This document shows positions 1-7,867 of a DNA stretch of 64,000 nt, piece after piece. Each line of letters starts with the position of its first letter. Position 1 is the first letter of the stretch. The notes under the pieces are model-generated. The model was given only the letters and a program-made list of their open reading frames with translations, ran no database searches and was not told the DNA's origin. This DNA comes from UBA4782 sp034429195. GTDB lineage: Bacteria; Chloroflexota; Anaerolineae; Anaerolineales; Anaerolineaceae. The translations under genes were made by a program, and so were the position numbers. The DNA lies in NCBI GenBank assembly GCA_034429195.1, contig DAOUGQ010000005.1:1-64000 (forward strand), in the 5' to 3' direction.

Positions 1-1221
1 TTTGGATGCCCTTGCGCTGCGCGCAGGGTGCTTCGCAAAACTCGCGAGACGAGCGGAGTTACCCCCACAAAGTATAGATATACCGGGCAGTTACTGGAAG
101 CGGAGGTAGGACTTTATTATTACGTTGCCCGTTGGTACGACCCTGCGATAATGCATTTTGTTCAAGCCGATAAATTTATACCAAATGCCAACAGTTCGAA
201 AAGTTATGATAGATATACATATGGGTTGAATAATCCATTGATTTACAATGATCCCACTGGGAACGATCCCTGGTACATCGAGGGTTGGGATGACATATAT
301 AAACAAGAACAAGATGGTAACACCTGTGCAGTAGTATCAATAGCAGTATCGCTTAGCATTTTATTGAGATATCCGTATAAACAAGAAAATATTCAGAGAG
401 TATTTCCACATACCAATAATTTTTATTGGACAATCATTTCACATGATCCCGAATCGAGCAATCCCTATAAAATGGAAGTGAACCGTGAAAATTTGGCTAT
501 CGGTGTTGTACCGGATGAGCAGGCGATAGGTATCAATACTATGTTTCCTGGAACCATTAAGGCGACCAGCACAAAAGGAACGAGGGATGATCTACTAAAT
601 AATTTAAAAAATGGGAAACCTACAATGATAACAATTGCACTGCCCATAAATCAAGGTGTCGGTCATGTACTTGTTGTGATTGGATATGATGAATCAACCG
701 AAGAATTCTGGTTTTTCAATCCAGCATCAGGAAAAATTGAAGATGAAAAAACTATACTTGATACATATAATTGTGATCGAGGATACAAATCATTTGATGA
801 ACTATGGGGATCATCCAACGGTGTAATTGAAAGTAATTCCATGGTAACAGTAGAAAAGGTATCATCCCGTCCATTTAATAAGTGGGGGTGGTTCATACCA
901 TCTGATGAATTTCAGGTAGAGGATACAATAATGCGAAAATTCCAGCAAACTATTTTCTTGTTGTTTGGCATTTTCTCTCTTGTATTAACAGTCGGTTGCA
1001 TTGGTTTTAGTTCAGCGTCCTATCCAGAAGCTATACCGGATTCGGATATTCTTTTCCAGATTGAACATCATGGTCCCTATGTTCTTGGTATTATCCAAGC
1101 CGATGCGACAAATTTTCAGGCGCTAGATATTCCCAATAACTTTGTCAGGGTAACCTGGTCATCTTCGGGGGAATATCCTTTATGGCCTCTCCAATCCACA
1201 AGGGATGCCACCTTATGCTGA
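1..1221 (+). CDS. Rhs-family polymorphic toxin, C-terminal end with C39-like peptidase tip (5' partial)
   Basis: The frame is open to the left edge, so the gene begins outside the window. The first GTG is at 28; residue numbers here count from it. Residues 15-78 are the hyperconserved Rhs core end: Y-R-Y-T-G-Q, G-L-Y-Y-Y, A-R-W-Y-D-P, a Y-T-Y-G-L-N-N-P block and D-P-T-G. In Rhs/YD-repeat proteins this precedes a variable toxic tip. The tip here resembles a C39-like papain-fold peptidase, with Cys100 in D-G-N-T-C-A, His213 in V-G-H-V-L-V-V-I-G-Y and Asn231 in F-F-N-P. The likely role is contact-dependent or secreted toxicity by proteolysis, inferred from architecture only. Oddly, no stop follows the tip: the frame enters a lipoprotein signal peptide at residue 302 (base 931) and stops at 1221. 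The real toxin probably ends near residue 300. Codons 1-20 are unusually GC-rich. Confidence 0.72.
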   Translation, partial: FGCPCAARRVLRKTRETSGVTPTKYRYTGQLLEAEVGLYYYVARWYDPAIMHFVQADKFIPNANSSKSYDRYTYGLNNPLIYNDPTGNDPWYIEGWDDIYKQEQDGNTCAVVSIAVSLSILLRYPYKQENIQRVFPHTNNFYWTIISHDPESSNPYKMEVNRENLAIGVVPDEQAIGINTMFPGTIKATSTKGTRDDLLNNLKNGKPTMITIALPINQGVGHVLVVIGYDESTEEFWFFNPASGKIEDEKTILDTYNCDRGYKSFDELWGSSNGVIESNSMVTVEKVSSRPFNKWGWFIPSDEFQVEDTIMRKFQQTIFLLFGIFSLVLTVGCIGFSSASYPEAIPDSDILFQIEHHGPYVLGIIQADATNFQALDIPNNFVRVTWSSSGEYPLWPLQSTRDATLC

Positions 1222-1933
1222 TATTGGATATCCAGCATATTGGGATATAAAAAACAACAATTTTCAAGCCTGTTTCTCATCAACGCAGTATGATGAACAG
1301 AATAAGGTATACAAATACGTATCATTACCACATTACGAGCAGATCGAGGAATATGTAAATGAAAAATATCCTCATGCTGTAATTTTATATACATTTGAAG
1401 AGATCATTATTTTTGATGTTGATTCTTGCCAAACCATCCAATATCTTGTAGATAATTCAAAGACTCCTGAACATCAATTTATCAGTGGTTTTTCATTCTA
1501 TTCTGAAAGAAATGAACTTTTATATGGACAAGTAAATGAATCGAATGATCAAAGATCTTATCAACTATTCAAGTTGAATTTAAATACTGGCGAAAGTATT
1601 GAAGTAGCTGAGGGGATTAACCCTGCCTGGTCACCTGATGGCACGGAGTTCGCTTATCTTGGAATGGATGGTATCTACATATCATCAATAGGAGAAAAAG
1701 AACCCATCCATTTATACAATACAATCTTTTTTAACCCCTGGTCTAGTAGTAGTTCCTGGAATGGTACACCCCAACCACGTTGGTCACCAGATGGAGAATG
1801 GATTGTTTTTCACCAGTGTGTTACTGGTGATTCGTGCTCTGAAGATGAAGCTGCTATATATAAAATTCGTGTGTCCGATGGACAGTTGGAAAAGATATTT
1901 ACAGGAGGTATGTTTCCCATTTGGAACCCGTAG
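931..1933 (+). pseudogene. Frameshifted TolB/PD40-like lipoprotein, possible partner of the upstream Rhs toxin
   Basis: An ATG at 931 preceded by GAGG (919-922, 8 bases away) starts a lipoprotein signal peptide of about 22 residues with lipobox L-T-V-G-C (Cys23). That frame stops at 1221, but the next frame carries the rest from about 1172 to the stop at 1933. Removing one G from the five-G run at 1167-1171 joins the halves smoothly, giving T-W-S-S-S-G-N-I-L-Y-G-L-S-N-P across the seam, as in a beta-propeller blade. The downstream part has PD40 blades (N-P-A-W-S-P-D-G and P-R-W-S-P-D-G-E-W-I-V-F). The intact product would be about 333 residues, an outer-face lipoprotein. It could be a sequencing error, a recent mutation or slippage. 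A role as immunity protein is only a guess from position; PD40 lipoproteins are common in this lineage without toxins. Confidence 0.6.
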
Positions 1934-2138
1934 TGAGAAAGAATGATGGCGAGGAGCTAGCAGAAATTTCGTGCGAAGCGTATGAAGCCGGTTGTGGTAC
2001 CCATGATGGAGCGAATGCGATGCAAGTGTTTTATCTAGTAAGGTCAAGAGGTTTTAACGTATTTATCGGTGCGGTCAAAGAACGACTGCATCTACGACTG
2101 GTATGAAACCCGATTTTCACAACAGTTGAACTCTTTCC

Positions 2139-2167
2139 TTGACAGTTAAACCGCCTTACCGTATAAT
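2139..2167 (+). promoter_or_regulatory. Consensus housekeeping promoter of the tRNA-Ala pair
   Basis: A perfect -35 box TTGACA (2139-2144) and a perfect -10 box TATAAT (2162-2167) are separated by 17 bases, the optimal spacing for a sigma-70 type factor. Transcription should start near 2174, about 14 bases before the first tRNA. The stretch from 1934 to 2138 shows no convincing gene. Confidence 0.88.
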
Positions 2168-2187
2168 CCCAGAACCTTAACAACCAG

Positions 2188-2260
2188 GGGCCTGTAGCGC
2201 AGTTGGGAGCGCGCCTCAATCGCACTGAGGAGGCCAGGGGTTCGAATCCCCTCAGGTCCA
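2188..2260 (+). tRNA. tRNA-Ala (anticodon CGC)
   Basis: The acceptor arm GGGCCTG (2188-2194) pairs with CAGGTCC (2253-2259) and includes the G3-U70 wobble that marks tRNA-Ala. The D-arm GCGC/GCGC, the anticodon stem CCTCA/TGAGG with loop ATCGCAC (anticodon CGC, reading GCG) and the T-arm with GTTCGAATC are all intact. The 3' CCA is not encoded (discriminator A2260 is followed by CTA), so it must be added after transcription. Confidence 0.95.
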
Positions 2261-2296
2261 CTAAAGGCTGACCTGAGTTGGAAGTTAGGTAAACAG

Positions 2297-2372
2297 GGGC
2301 CCATAGCGCAGTTGGGAGCGCGTCTCAATGGCATTGAGAAGGTCGCGAGTTCGAATCTCGCTGGGTCCACCA
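2297..2372 (+). tRNA. tRNA-Ala (anticodon GGC)
   Basis: The acceptor GGGCCCA (2297-2303) pairs with TGGGTCC (2362-2368), again with G3-U70. The anticodon stem TCTCA/TGAGA closes the loop ATGGCAT, giving anticodon GGC for GCC/GCU codons. The discriminator A2369 is followed by an encoded CCA (2370-2372), unlike its neighbour. The two genes lie 36 bases apart behind one promoter. Their first halves are nearly identical, which points to a local duplication followed by an anticodon change. Confidence 0.95.
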
Positions 2373-2378
2373 AAAAAT

Positions 2379-2424
2379 GAGTCACCACGGATTATGAAAT
2401 ATCAAAACGGGTGACTCTCATATT
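2379..2424 (+). terminator. Hairpin after the tRNA-Ala genes, possible terminator
   Basis: The arms GAGTCACC (2379-2386) and GGTGACTC (2410-2417) are perfect complements, followed by TCATATTTT. The loop is long (23 bases) and the T-run short, so this may be a weak terminator that lets some transcription continue into the leuS leader. Confidence 0.45.
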
Positions 2425-2429
2425 TTAGA

Positions 2430-2657
2430 AGCCTGGTTGGGAGTAGTAGACCATCCGTCAGAGAGCTGAGTAGTGGTGAGAAACAGCAGTGGCAGCGGAC
2501 CACAAAGGTTGAACTCGCCCATAATGTAGCAGGCAGCACGAATGTGCAGGGTTTCGCCCGATATAGCGAACCAGAGCGGTTCAGGAGACTGAACAAGCAG
2601 GGTGGTACCACGGAGTAAAAAAATCCTTCGCCCCTGGTTTGGGTGAAGATTTTTGTT
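2430..2657 (+). promoter_or_regulatory. T-box leader (leucine specific) controlling leuS
   Basis: This is a tRNA-sensing leader. Stem I features include an AGTAGTA element, AGAGAGC (about 2459-2466) and GGTGAGA (2475-2481). The specifier region GAACTCGCCC puts the Leu codon CTC at 2514-2516. The T-box proper, with the core AGGGTGGTACCACGG, lies at 2599-2613. The attenuator hairpin pairs about 2621-2633 with 2641-2651 and is followed by TTTGTTT. In known T-boxes, uncharged tRNA pairs with the specifier and the T-box bulge and stabilises an antiterminator. Low charging of tRNA-Leu should therefore raise leuS expression. The CUC specifier would bind the GAG isoacceptor, which is not in this window. 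Confidence 0.9.
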
Positions 2658-2669
2658 TAAGGAGAGAGA

Positions 2670-5126
2670 ATGACAACAAAAAAGGAAGTACCATTTTATA
2701 ACCCGGGTGAGATAGAAGCCAAGTGGCAGGCGCGTTGGGATAAAGATGAGATCTATCATTCTGATGTTGATCCAGACCGCCCCAAGTATTATGCACTGAC
2801 GATGCTCCCATACCCATCTGGTGATCTGCACATTGGTCACTGGTATGCCATGACACCACCGGATGCGCATGCTAGATACCTTCGAATGCAGGGATACAAT
2901 GTTATGTATCCCATCGGGTTTGACGCCTTTGGGCTTCCTGCTGAAAATGCTGCAATCAAGCGAAACATTCATCCCCGTGAATGGACATACAAGAATATCG
3001 AGCGCATGCGGAAGCAGTTGCGTAGCATGGGTGCTATGTTCGATTGGCGTCGCGAAATGATCTCGTCAGATCCGGAATATTACAAATGGACGCAGTGGTT
3101 TTTCATCAAGTTGTATGAGAACGACCTGGCATACCATAAATATTCACCGGTAGATTGGTGCCCCACCTGCAATACAACCCTGGCTCGTGAACAGGTGTGG
3201 GGAGAGGATCGCCATTGCGAACGCTGCGGTACCCCAGTGATCAAGAAGAATCTGGACCAGTGGTTCTTCCGCATCACAAAGTATGCGGATGAATTGCTCA
3301 AATTTGACTCCATTGACTGGCCGGAGCGTGTGCGTACGTTGCAAACCAATTGGATCGGACGTTCTGAAGGCGCTTCAGTAACTTTTACCACCGAGCAGGG
3401 TGATAAACTCGAAGTTTTCACCACCCGCCCGGATACTTTGTGGGGTGTGACCTTTATGGTGTTGGCTCCGGAACATCCATTGGTTGCAAAGTTGACTACT
3501 CCGGAGCAAAAAGCAGCCGTGGAAGCTTACATTCAACAAGCTACCCGCCAGACCGATGTGCAGCGTGAATCTACTGATAAAGAGAAAACCGGTGTCTTTA
3601 CGGGTTCGTTTGCCATCAATCCCGTGAATGATGAACGTATTCCCATCTGGATTGCTGATTACGTATTAATGACGTACGGAACGGGTGCCATCATGGCGGT
3701 ACCAGCCCATGACCAGCGCGACTTTGAATTTGCCCGCAAGTTTGGCCTGGATATTCGCGTAGTGATCCAGCCCGAAGGTACTGATATTAAAGCAGATGAA
3801 ATGACTGCTGCGGTACCTGCATCCGGCAAGATGGTGAATTCTGGTTCATTGACTGGAACACCCGGTGAAAAGGCTTTTGATGCAGCGATCGAGTACATTG
3901 AGACACGAAAGCGGGGACACAAATCGGTCAATTATCGCCTACGCGATTGGTTGATCTCGCGCCAACGATATTGGGGTGCGCCTATTCCCATAGTGCGATG
4001 CGAGCATTGCGGAGTGCAGCCAGTACCTGAAGATCAGTTACCAGTATTGTTGCCAGATGATGTTGAATGGAAACCTACTGGTGAAAGCCCGTTGAAATTG
4101 CATCCGACCTGGCGTTTAACAACCTGCCCCCAATGTGGCGGTAAAGCAGAACGCGAAACCGATACGATGGATACTTTCATGTGTTCGTCATGGTATCATC
4201 TGCGTTATCTCAGCCCGTGGTATAACGATGGTCCATTTGATCCCACTGAGTATGATTATTGGATGCCCGTAGATAACTATACTGGTGGAATAGAGCATGC
4301 CACGATGCACCTGATTTACACGCGCTTCTTCCATAAAGCACTGCGCGATATGGGAATTACGAAGGGTGATGAACCCATGCTGCAATTACGTAATCAGGGA
4401 ATTGTATTAGGCAGCGACAGTGAGAAAATGTCAAAGAGTCATGGTAATGTAGTGGCACCGGATGACCTGGTGAATGTATATGGGGCGGATACAGTACGCG
4501 CTTACCTGATGTTTTTTGCCCGATGGGATCTGGGAGCTCCCTGGAGTAACAGTGGCATTGATGGAACTCATCGCTGGTTGAGAAGAGTATGGTCAACGAT
4601 TCTCGAGGAAACAGAGGGTGGAACTGCCAGCAATGAAGTGATTCGTAATTTGAATCGAAAAACACACCAGACACTGCGGTCTGTCAGCCATGACTTTGAA
4701 AATTTTGAATTCAACACCATCATTTCATCTTTAATGGAATTATTAAATGAAATGACAAAGGCAAAAGCACAAGGAGCCTGGGGCACAGTGGCATGGGAAG
4801 AAACCGTCAATATTTATCTACGCATGCTGGCACCGATTGCACCACATATCAGTGAAGAGCTGTGGGAGTTAACGGGAAATCGTTACTCTGTGCATTTGCA
4901 GGCATGGCCAGTTGTTGATGAAGAAGCAGCTGCTGAAGAGCAGATCACTCTGGTGGTACAGATCAACGGAAAGCTGCGTGACCGTATCGAGGTACCGGTA
5001 GATATCACTGATGAAGATGCAAAAAGCAAGGCATTAAGTAGCGAAAATGTCATCAAGTTCCTTGAAGGGAAGACGCCACGACAGGTCATTTATGTCAAAG
5101 GGCGCCTGGTAAATATCGTTGTTTAA
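2670..5126 (+). CDS. leuS: Leucyl-tRNA synthetase
   Basis: This 818-residue class I synthetase attaches leucine to tRNA-Leu in the cytoplasm. The HIGH signature is literal (H54-I-G-H57) and the KMSKS loop is K586-M-S-K-S590. A CP1 editing domain is present, with T-T-R-P-D-T-L-W-G and Y-G-T-G-A-I-M-A-V-P-A-H. Two Cys-pair knuckles lie outside the core: C-P-T-C with C-E-R-C, and C-E-H-C with C-P-Q-C. The C-terminal anticodon-binding and tail domains are complete, and the length is normal for the bacterial type. The ATG at 2670 follows AAGGAG at 2659-2664. Expression is set by the T-box leader immediately upstream, and a strong terminator follows, so this is probably a single-gene unit. Confidence 0.97.
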   Translation: MTTKKEVPFYNPGEIEAKWQARWDKDEIYHSDVDPDRPKYYALTMLPYPSGDLHIGHWYAMTPPDAHARYLRMQGYNVMYPIGFDAFGLPAENAAIKRNIHPREWTYKNIERMRKQLRSMGAMFDWRREMISSDPEYYKWTQWFFIKLYENDLAYHKYSPVDWCPTCNTTLAREQVWGEDRHCERCGTPVIKKNLDQWFFRITKYADELLKFDSIDWPERVRTLQTNWIGRSEGASVTFTTEQGDKLEVFTTRPDTLWGVTFMVLAPEHPLVAKLTTPEQKAAVEAYIQQATRQTDVQRESTDKEKTGVFTGSFAINPVNDERIPIWIADYVLMTYGTGAIMAVPAHDQRDFEFARKFGLDIRVVIQPEGTDIKADEMTAAVPASGKMVNSGSLTGTPGEKAFDAAIEYIETRKRGHKSVNYRLRDWLISRQRYWGAPIPIVRCEHCGVQPVPEDQLPVLLPDDVEWKPTGESPLKLHPTWRLTTCPQCGGKAERETDTMDTFMCSSWYHLRYLSPWYNDGPFDPTEYDYWMPVDNYTGGIEHATMHLIYTRFFHKALRDMGITKGDEPMLQLRNQGIVLGSDSEKMSKSHGNVVAPDDLVNVYGADTVRAYLMFFARWDLGAPWSNSGIDGTHRWLRRVWSTILEETEGGTASNEVIRNLNRKTHQTLRSVSHDFENFEFNTIISSLMELLNEMTKAKAQGAWGTVAWEETVNIYLRMLAPIAPHISEELWELTGNRYSVHLQAWPVVDEEAAAEEQITLVVQINGKLRDRIEVPVDITDEDAKSKALSSENVIKFLEGKTPRQVIYVKGRLVNIVV

Positions 5127-5157
5127 GAAATTGAAGTAGAAGACCAAGTTAATGAAG

Positions 5158-5186
5158 AAGCCGCCAGAACAGGCGGCTTTATTTTT
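5158..5186 (+). terminator. Intrinsic terminator of leuS
   Basis: The arms AAGCCGCC (5158-5165) and GGCGGCTT (5172-5179) close a 6-base loop and are followed by TTTATTTTT, a classic factor-independent terminator 31 bases after the leuS stop. It also separates leuS from the convergent gene. Confidence 0.93.
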
Positions 5187-5198
5187 AGCTCCTTTAAT

Positions 5199-5999
5199 TC
5201 ATTCTGCCATCACAGCCATGTTACCCAGCACTCCCCATGAGTTGAGGAAAACCTCATTGGGAACTTCGTAAAAACGCCCGTTATTCATGTAGCGGATAGA
5301 ATCCTGGTCATAACCGGTTAGAATGACAACATGCTCATACGCGGCGACGATTGTCACATTGCCCTGTTTATCCACGTATTCAGCGGGCACTCCACCAACC
5401 ATGTTGCCGATCACCCAGGCGATGATGGGTTTGGATTGGGCGAGTTTCTCACGTACCTGATCGAGAGTGAACCCTTTACCGCTAATCGCAGGTAATCCAT
5501 ATTCTCTGAGAAGAGCAGCCACTGGATCAGCGTGAACTCCATAGGCATAAGGTGGAACCTGTCCCCAGGGACCAGTCACCAAGCCAACGAATCCCAGATC
5601 TGGGTTATCCGAAATGGGTAATGCTGCTTGAAAATTGTATTCGTAGATAAAAACGCCAAAATAGTTCGCCCAATCTACGGCAGCGCTGGCTTCGCATCCC
5701 AATGCAAAGTACTGACCCGTGCCGGTGATATCCATAATGTAAAAAGATTCTGGAATGGGAACTATGGTTGCGGTTGGAGGAATTTCGGTTGGGGTAGGTA
5801 TTTCTGGTGTAGTAGTAGCTGTTGGAGGAATGGAGGTCGATGTTGGTGTGATTTCTGTTGGCGCTGGAGTACTCGAAGAAATATAAACCTGTTCTTTTGC
5901 CTGCAGAGATGGTTCCACCAGGATGAACAGGATGATAAATCCGATGAGGATCATGGTTGATAGAATAATGATCCAACGAATATTTTGAGATTGTGACAT
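5199..5999 (-). CDS. Membrane-anchored C39-like (papain-fold) peptidase domain protein
   Basis: An N-terminal membrane anchor is followed by a Pro/Thr-rich linker of about 45 residues (repeats like P-T-P-T-E-I-P-P-T-A) and a C39_2-type domain. Numbering from the upstream ATG at 6008, the catalytic candidates are Cys105 (L-G-C-E-A-S), His226 (Y-E-H-V-V-I-L-T-G-Y-D) and Asn256 (F-L-N-S-W-G). The domain sits outside the membrane and may act as a cysteine peptidase or be a non-enzymatic relative; the substrate is unknown. I prefer the ATG at 5999 because AAGGA lies 9 bases before it, whereas it abuts the ATG at 6008. It is convergent with leuS and divergent from cydD. Confidence 0.8.
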   Translation of the reverse strand: MSQSQNIRWIIILSTMILIGFIILFILVEPSLQAKEQVYISSSTPAPTEITPTSTSIPPTATTTPEIPTPTEIPPTATIVPIPESFYIMDITGTGQYFALGCEASAAVDWANYFGVFIYEYNFQAALPISDNPDLGFVGLVTGPWGQVPPYAYGVHADPVAALLREYGLPAISGKGFTLDQVREKLAQSKPIIAWVIGNMVGGVPAEYVDKQGNVTIVAAYEHVVILTGYDQDSIRYMNNGRFYEVPNEVFLNSWGVLGNMAVMAE

Positions 6000-6068
6000 T
6001 GATTTCATTCCTTTTCCTGTTGGGCTTATGATACCTTATCTTAGGTAAGAATATGGTATTTTTCCGAG

Positions 6069-6097
6069 TTGACTTGAGCTCCGCTTTCAGGCAAAAT
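6069..6097 (+). promoter_or_regulatory. Possible promoter of cydDC
   Basis: TTGACT (6069-6074) and CAAAAT (6092-6097) are 17 bases apart. A start near 6104 would coincide with the cydD ATG. No ribosome binding site is visible before that ATG, so a leaderless message is possible. The -10 box is poor. Confidence 0.35.
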
Positions 6098-6103
6098 TAA
6101 TCC

Positions 6104-7867
6104 ATGTCTTCACCAAAGAACCTTAATCACCTGGTCCTGTGGGCAAAACCTGATTTCGCCGGTACGGTTATTACCAGTCTTATCGTCGGAGGTTGTATCA
6201 TCACGCAGGCATATCTCTTCAGCCTGGTCATTAACAGGGTGCACCTGGAAAATGCAAAACTGGGAGATGTGATGTCGATTTTATGGCTTATGGCTGGAAT
6301 CCTTGCAGCCAGGGCAATTTTTACATGGTTGAGTGATAGTTTTGCGGGCAGAACTTCATTTGAGATTAAAGTGAAATTACGTGATGTGCTCCTTAGAAGC
6401 ATCATCAAGCAAACTGAAAAAAACGATCGTGATGGAAATACTGGTAATCTGAGCAATATCGTTATGGAAGGGGTGGATGCACTGGATGCTTATTTCAGTC
6501 AGTATCTTCCTCAACTGGTTATTGCAGTGATGCTGCCCATGGCTATTTTATTTGTCGTATTCCCGCTGGATTGGCTCTCGGGGCTTATTTTTCTACTGAC
6601 CGCGCCTTTGATCCCGATCTTTATGATCTTGATTGGAAAAACGGGAGAAGCTATGACCAAACGGCAGTGGAATCTTCTCTCTCGTTTGAGCAGTCATTTT
6701 TTGGATACGATCCAGGGTTTGGAAGAATTAAAGCGATTGAACCAGAGCCTGAAAAGGGCAGAAGAGATCCGTCAAACCAGTTACGCCTATGCCAAAGCAA
6801 CCACAAATGTGCTGCGAGTGACATTTCTTTCTGCGCTGGTGTTAGAGATGGTGGGAACGATCAGTACTGCCCTGGTGGCTGTACAGATCGGGCTGCGTTT
6901 ACTGAATGGAGGGATCTCTTTTCAGCAGGCATTCTTTATTCTTGTGATTGCACCAGAATTCTACTTTCCTTTGCGTCAGTTGGGTGTGAGATTCCATGCC
7001 GGCATGACTGGAAGAACAGCTGCAGTACAGATCTTTTCTATGTTATTGAAGGAAGATGATAAGAAGACGATTGATCAAGTTGCTTCTCTTCCTGAAATTA
7101 GCGAACCTGAAATTATTTTTCAGAAGGTCAGTTATCGTTACCCTGACCGAGAAATTGACGCGCTGAGCCTGGTAAGTATTGTCGTTGCTCCCAGGACAAT
7201 AACTGCTCTGGTTGGAAAAAGCGGGAGTGGCAAAACCACTCTGAGTAAACTTCTCCTCAATTTCCTGTTACCAGATGAGGGTGACATTCTCATCAATGGC
7301 ATCTCTTTGTCGCAAATCCCCAATAAATTGTGGCGTAAACAGATCTCCTGGGTACCTCAACAACCAACTCTGTTTGCTGGAACACTTCGCGAAAATATCA
7401 ACCCTGCGGGATGGGTTGTTAAAGAAGAAAGGTTGTGGGAAGCTATCCGCAGAGCAGACCTCGATGATCTTGTCAAAGAACTTCCATCAGGATTGGATAC
7501 CCATGTTACGGAAGCTGGAATGAACTTCTCCAGCGGACAGATCCAAAGAATAGCACTTGCAAGAGCTTTTTTCCGGGATACACCCATCCTGGTGATGGAT
7601 GAACCAACATCGCATCTCGATCCTGATCTTGAATATTCTCTTAACAAAGCGATTCGCGATCTGGTAAAGAATCGAACAGTTCTTGTCATTGCGCACAGGT
7701 TTTCGACGATCCTGAATGCCGATCAAGCAGTTGTTTTAGATGCCGGGCGGGTGGTCGAATCGGGAAAACCAGGAGACCTTTTAAAAATTAACGGGGAGTT
7801 ATCCAGCTTTTATCGTTATGTTCAATCAAAATTTCACCCAGATAAGGCAATTGGAGGATTGCAATGA
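6104..7867 (+). CDS. cydD: Thiol reductant ABC exporter subunit CydD
   Basis: This 587-residue half-transporter has an N-terminal transmembrane domain (roughly 1-320) and a C-terminal ATPase. Family marks of CydD include D-A-L-D-A-Y-F-S-Q-Y-L-P-Q-L, and A-P-E-F-Y-F-P-L-R-Q-L-G followed by F-H-A-G-M-T-G. The ATPase has Walker A G-K-S-G-S-G-K-T-T, Walker B I-L-V-M-D-E-P-T and the switch histidine in I-A-H-R-F. The signature is F-S-S-G-Q rather than L-S-G-G-Q, which may mean an altered site. In characterised bacteria CydDC exports cysteine and glutathione and is needed to assemble cytochrome bd, encoded here by cydAB 12 kb away. It overlaps cydC by ATGA. Confidence 0.9.
   Translation: MSSPKNLNHLVLWAKPDFAGTVITSLIVGGCIITQAYLFSLVINRVHLENAKLGDVMSILWLMAGILAARAIFTWLSDSFAGRTSFEIKVKLRDVLLRSIIKQTEKNDRDGNTGNLSNIVMEGVDALDAYFSQYLPQLVIAVMLPMAILFVVFPLDWLSGLIFLLTAPLIPIFMILIGKTGEAMTKRQWNLLSRLSSHFLDTIQGLEELKRLNQSLKRAEEIRQTSYAYAKATTNVLRVTFLSALVLEMVGTISTALVAVQIGLRLLNGGISFQQAFFILVIAPEFYFPLRQLGVRFHAGMTGRTAAVQIFSMLLKEDDKKTIDQVASLPEISEPEIIFQKVSYRYPDREIDALSLVSIVVAPRTITALVGKSGSGKTTLSKLLLNFLLPDEGDILINGISLSQIPNKLWRKQISWVPQQPTLFAGTLRENINPAGWVVKEERLWEAIRRADLDDLVKELPSGLDTHVTEAGMNFSSGQIQRIALARAFFRDTPILVMDEPTSHLDPDLEYSLNKAIRDLVKNRTVLVIAHRFSTILNADQAVVLDAGRVVESGKPGDLLKINGELSSFYRYVQSKFHPDKAIGGLQ

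Noticed and set aside
1921..2106. Small plus-strand frame of 61 codons after the lipoprotein
   Set aside because: It starts inside the lipoprotein end, has no ribosome site, ends inside the promoter region and shows no recognisable fold.
2031..2388. Minus-strand frames over the tRNA genes with R-G-F-E-P-L-A-S-S-V-type peptides
   Set aside because: These are the well-known false proteins made by translating tRNA genes backwards; the tRNA folds are perfect.
5199..5999. C39-like protein as a second polymorphic toxin related to the Rhs tip
   Set aside because: It has its own membrane anchor and TP linker, no Rhs core and no immunity-like partner; similarity is limited to the papain-fold motif.
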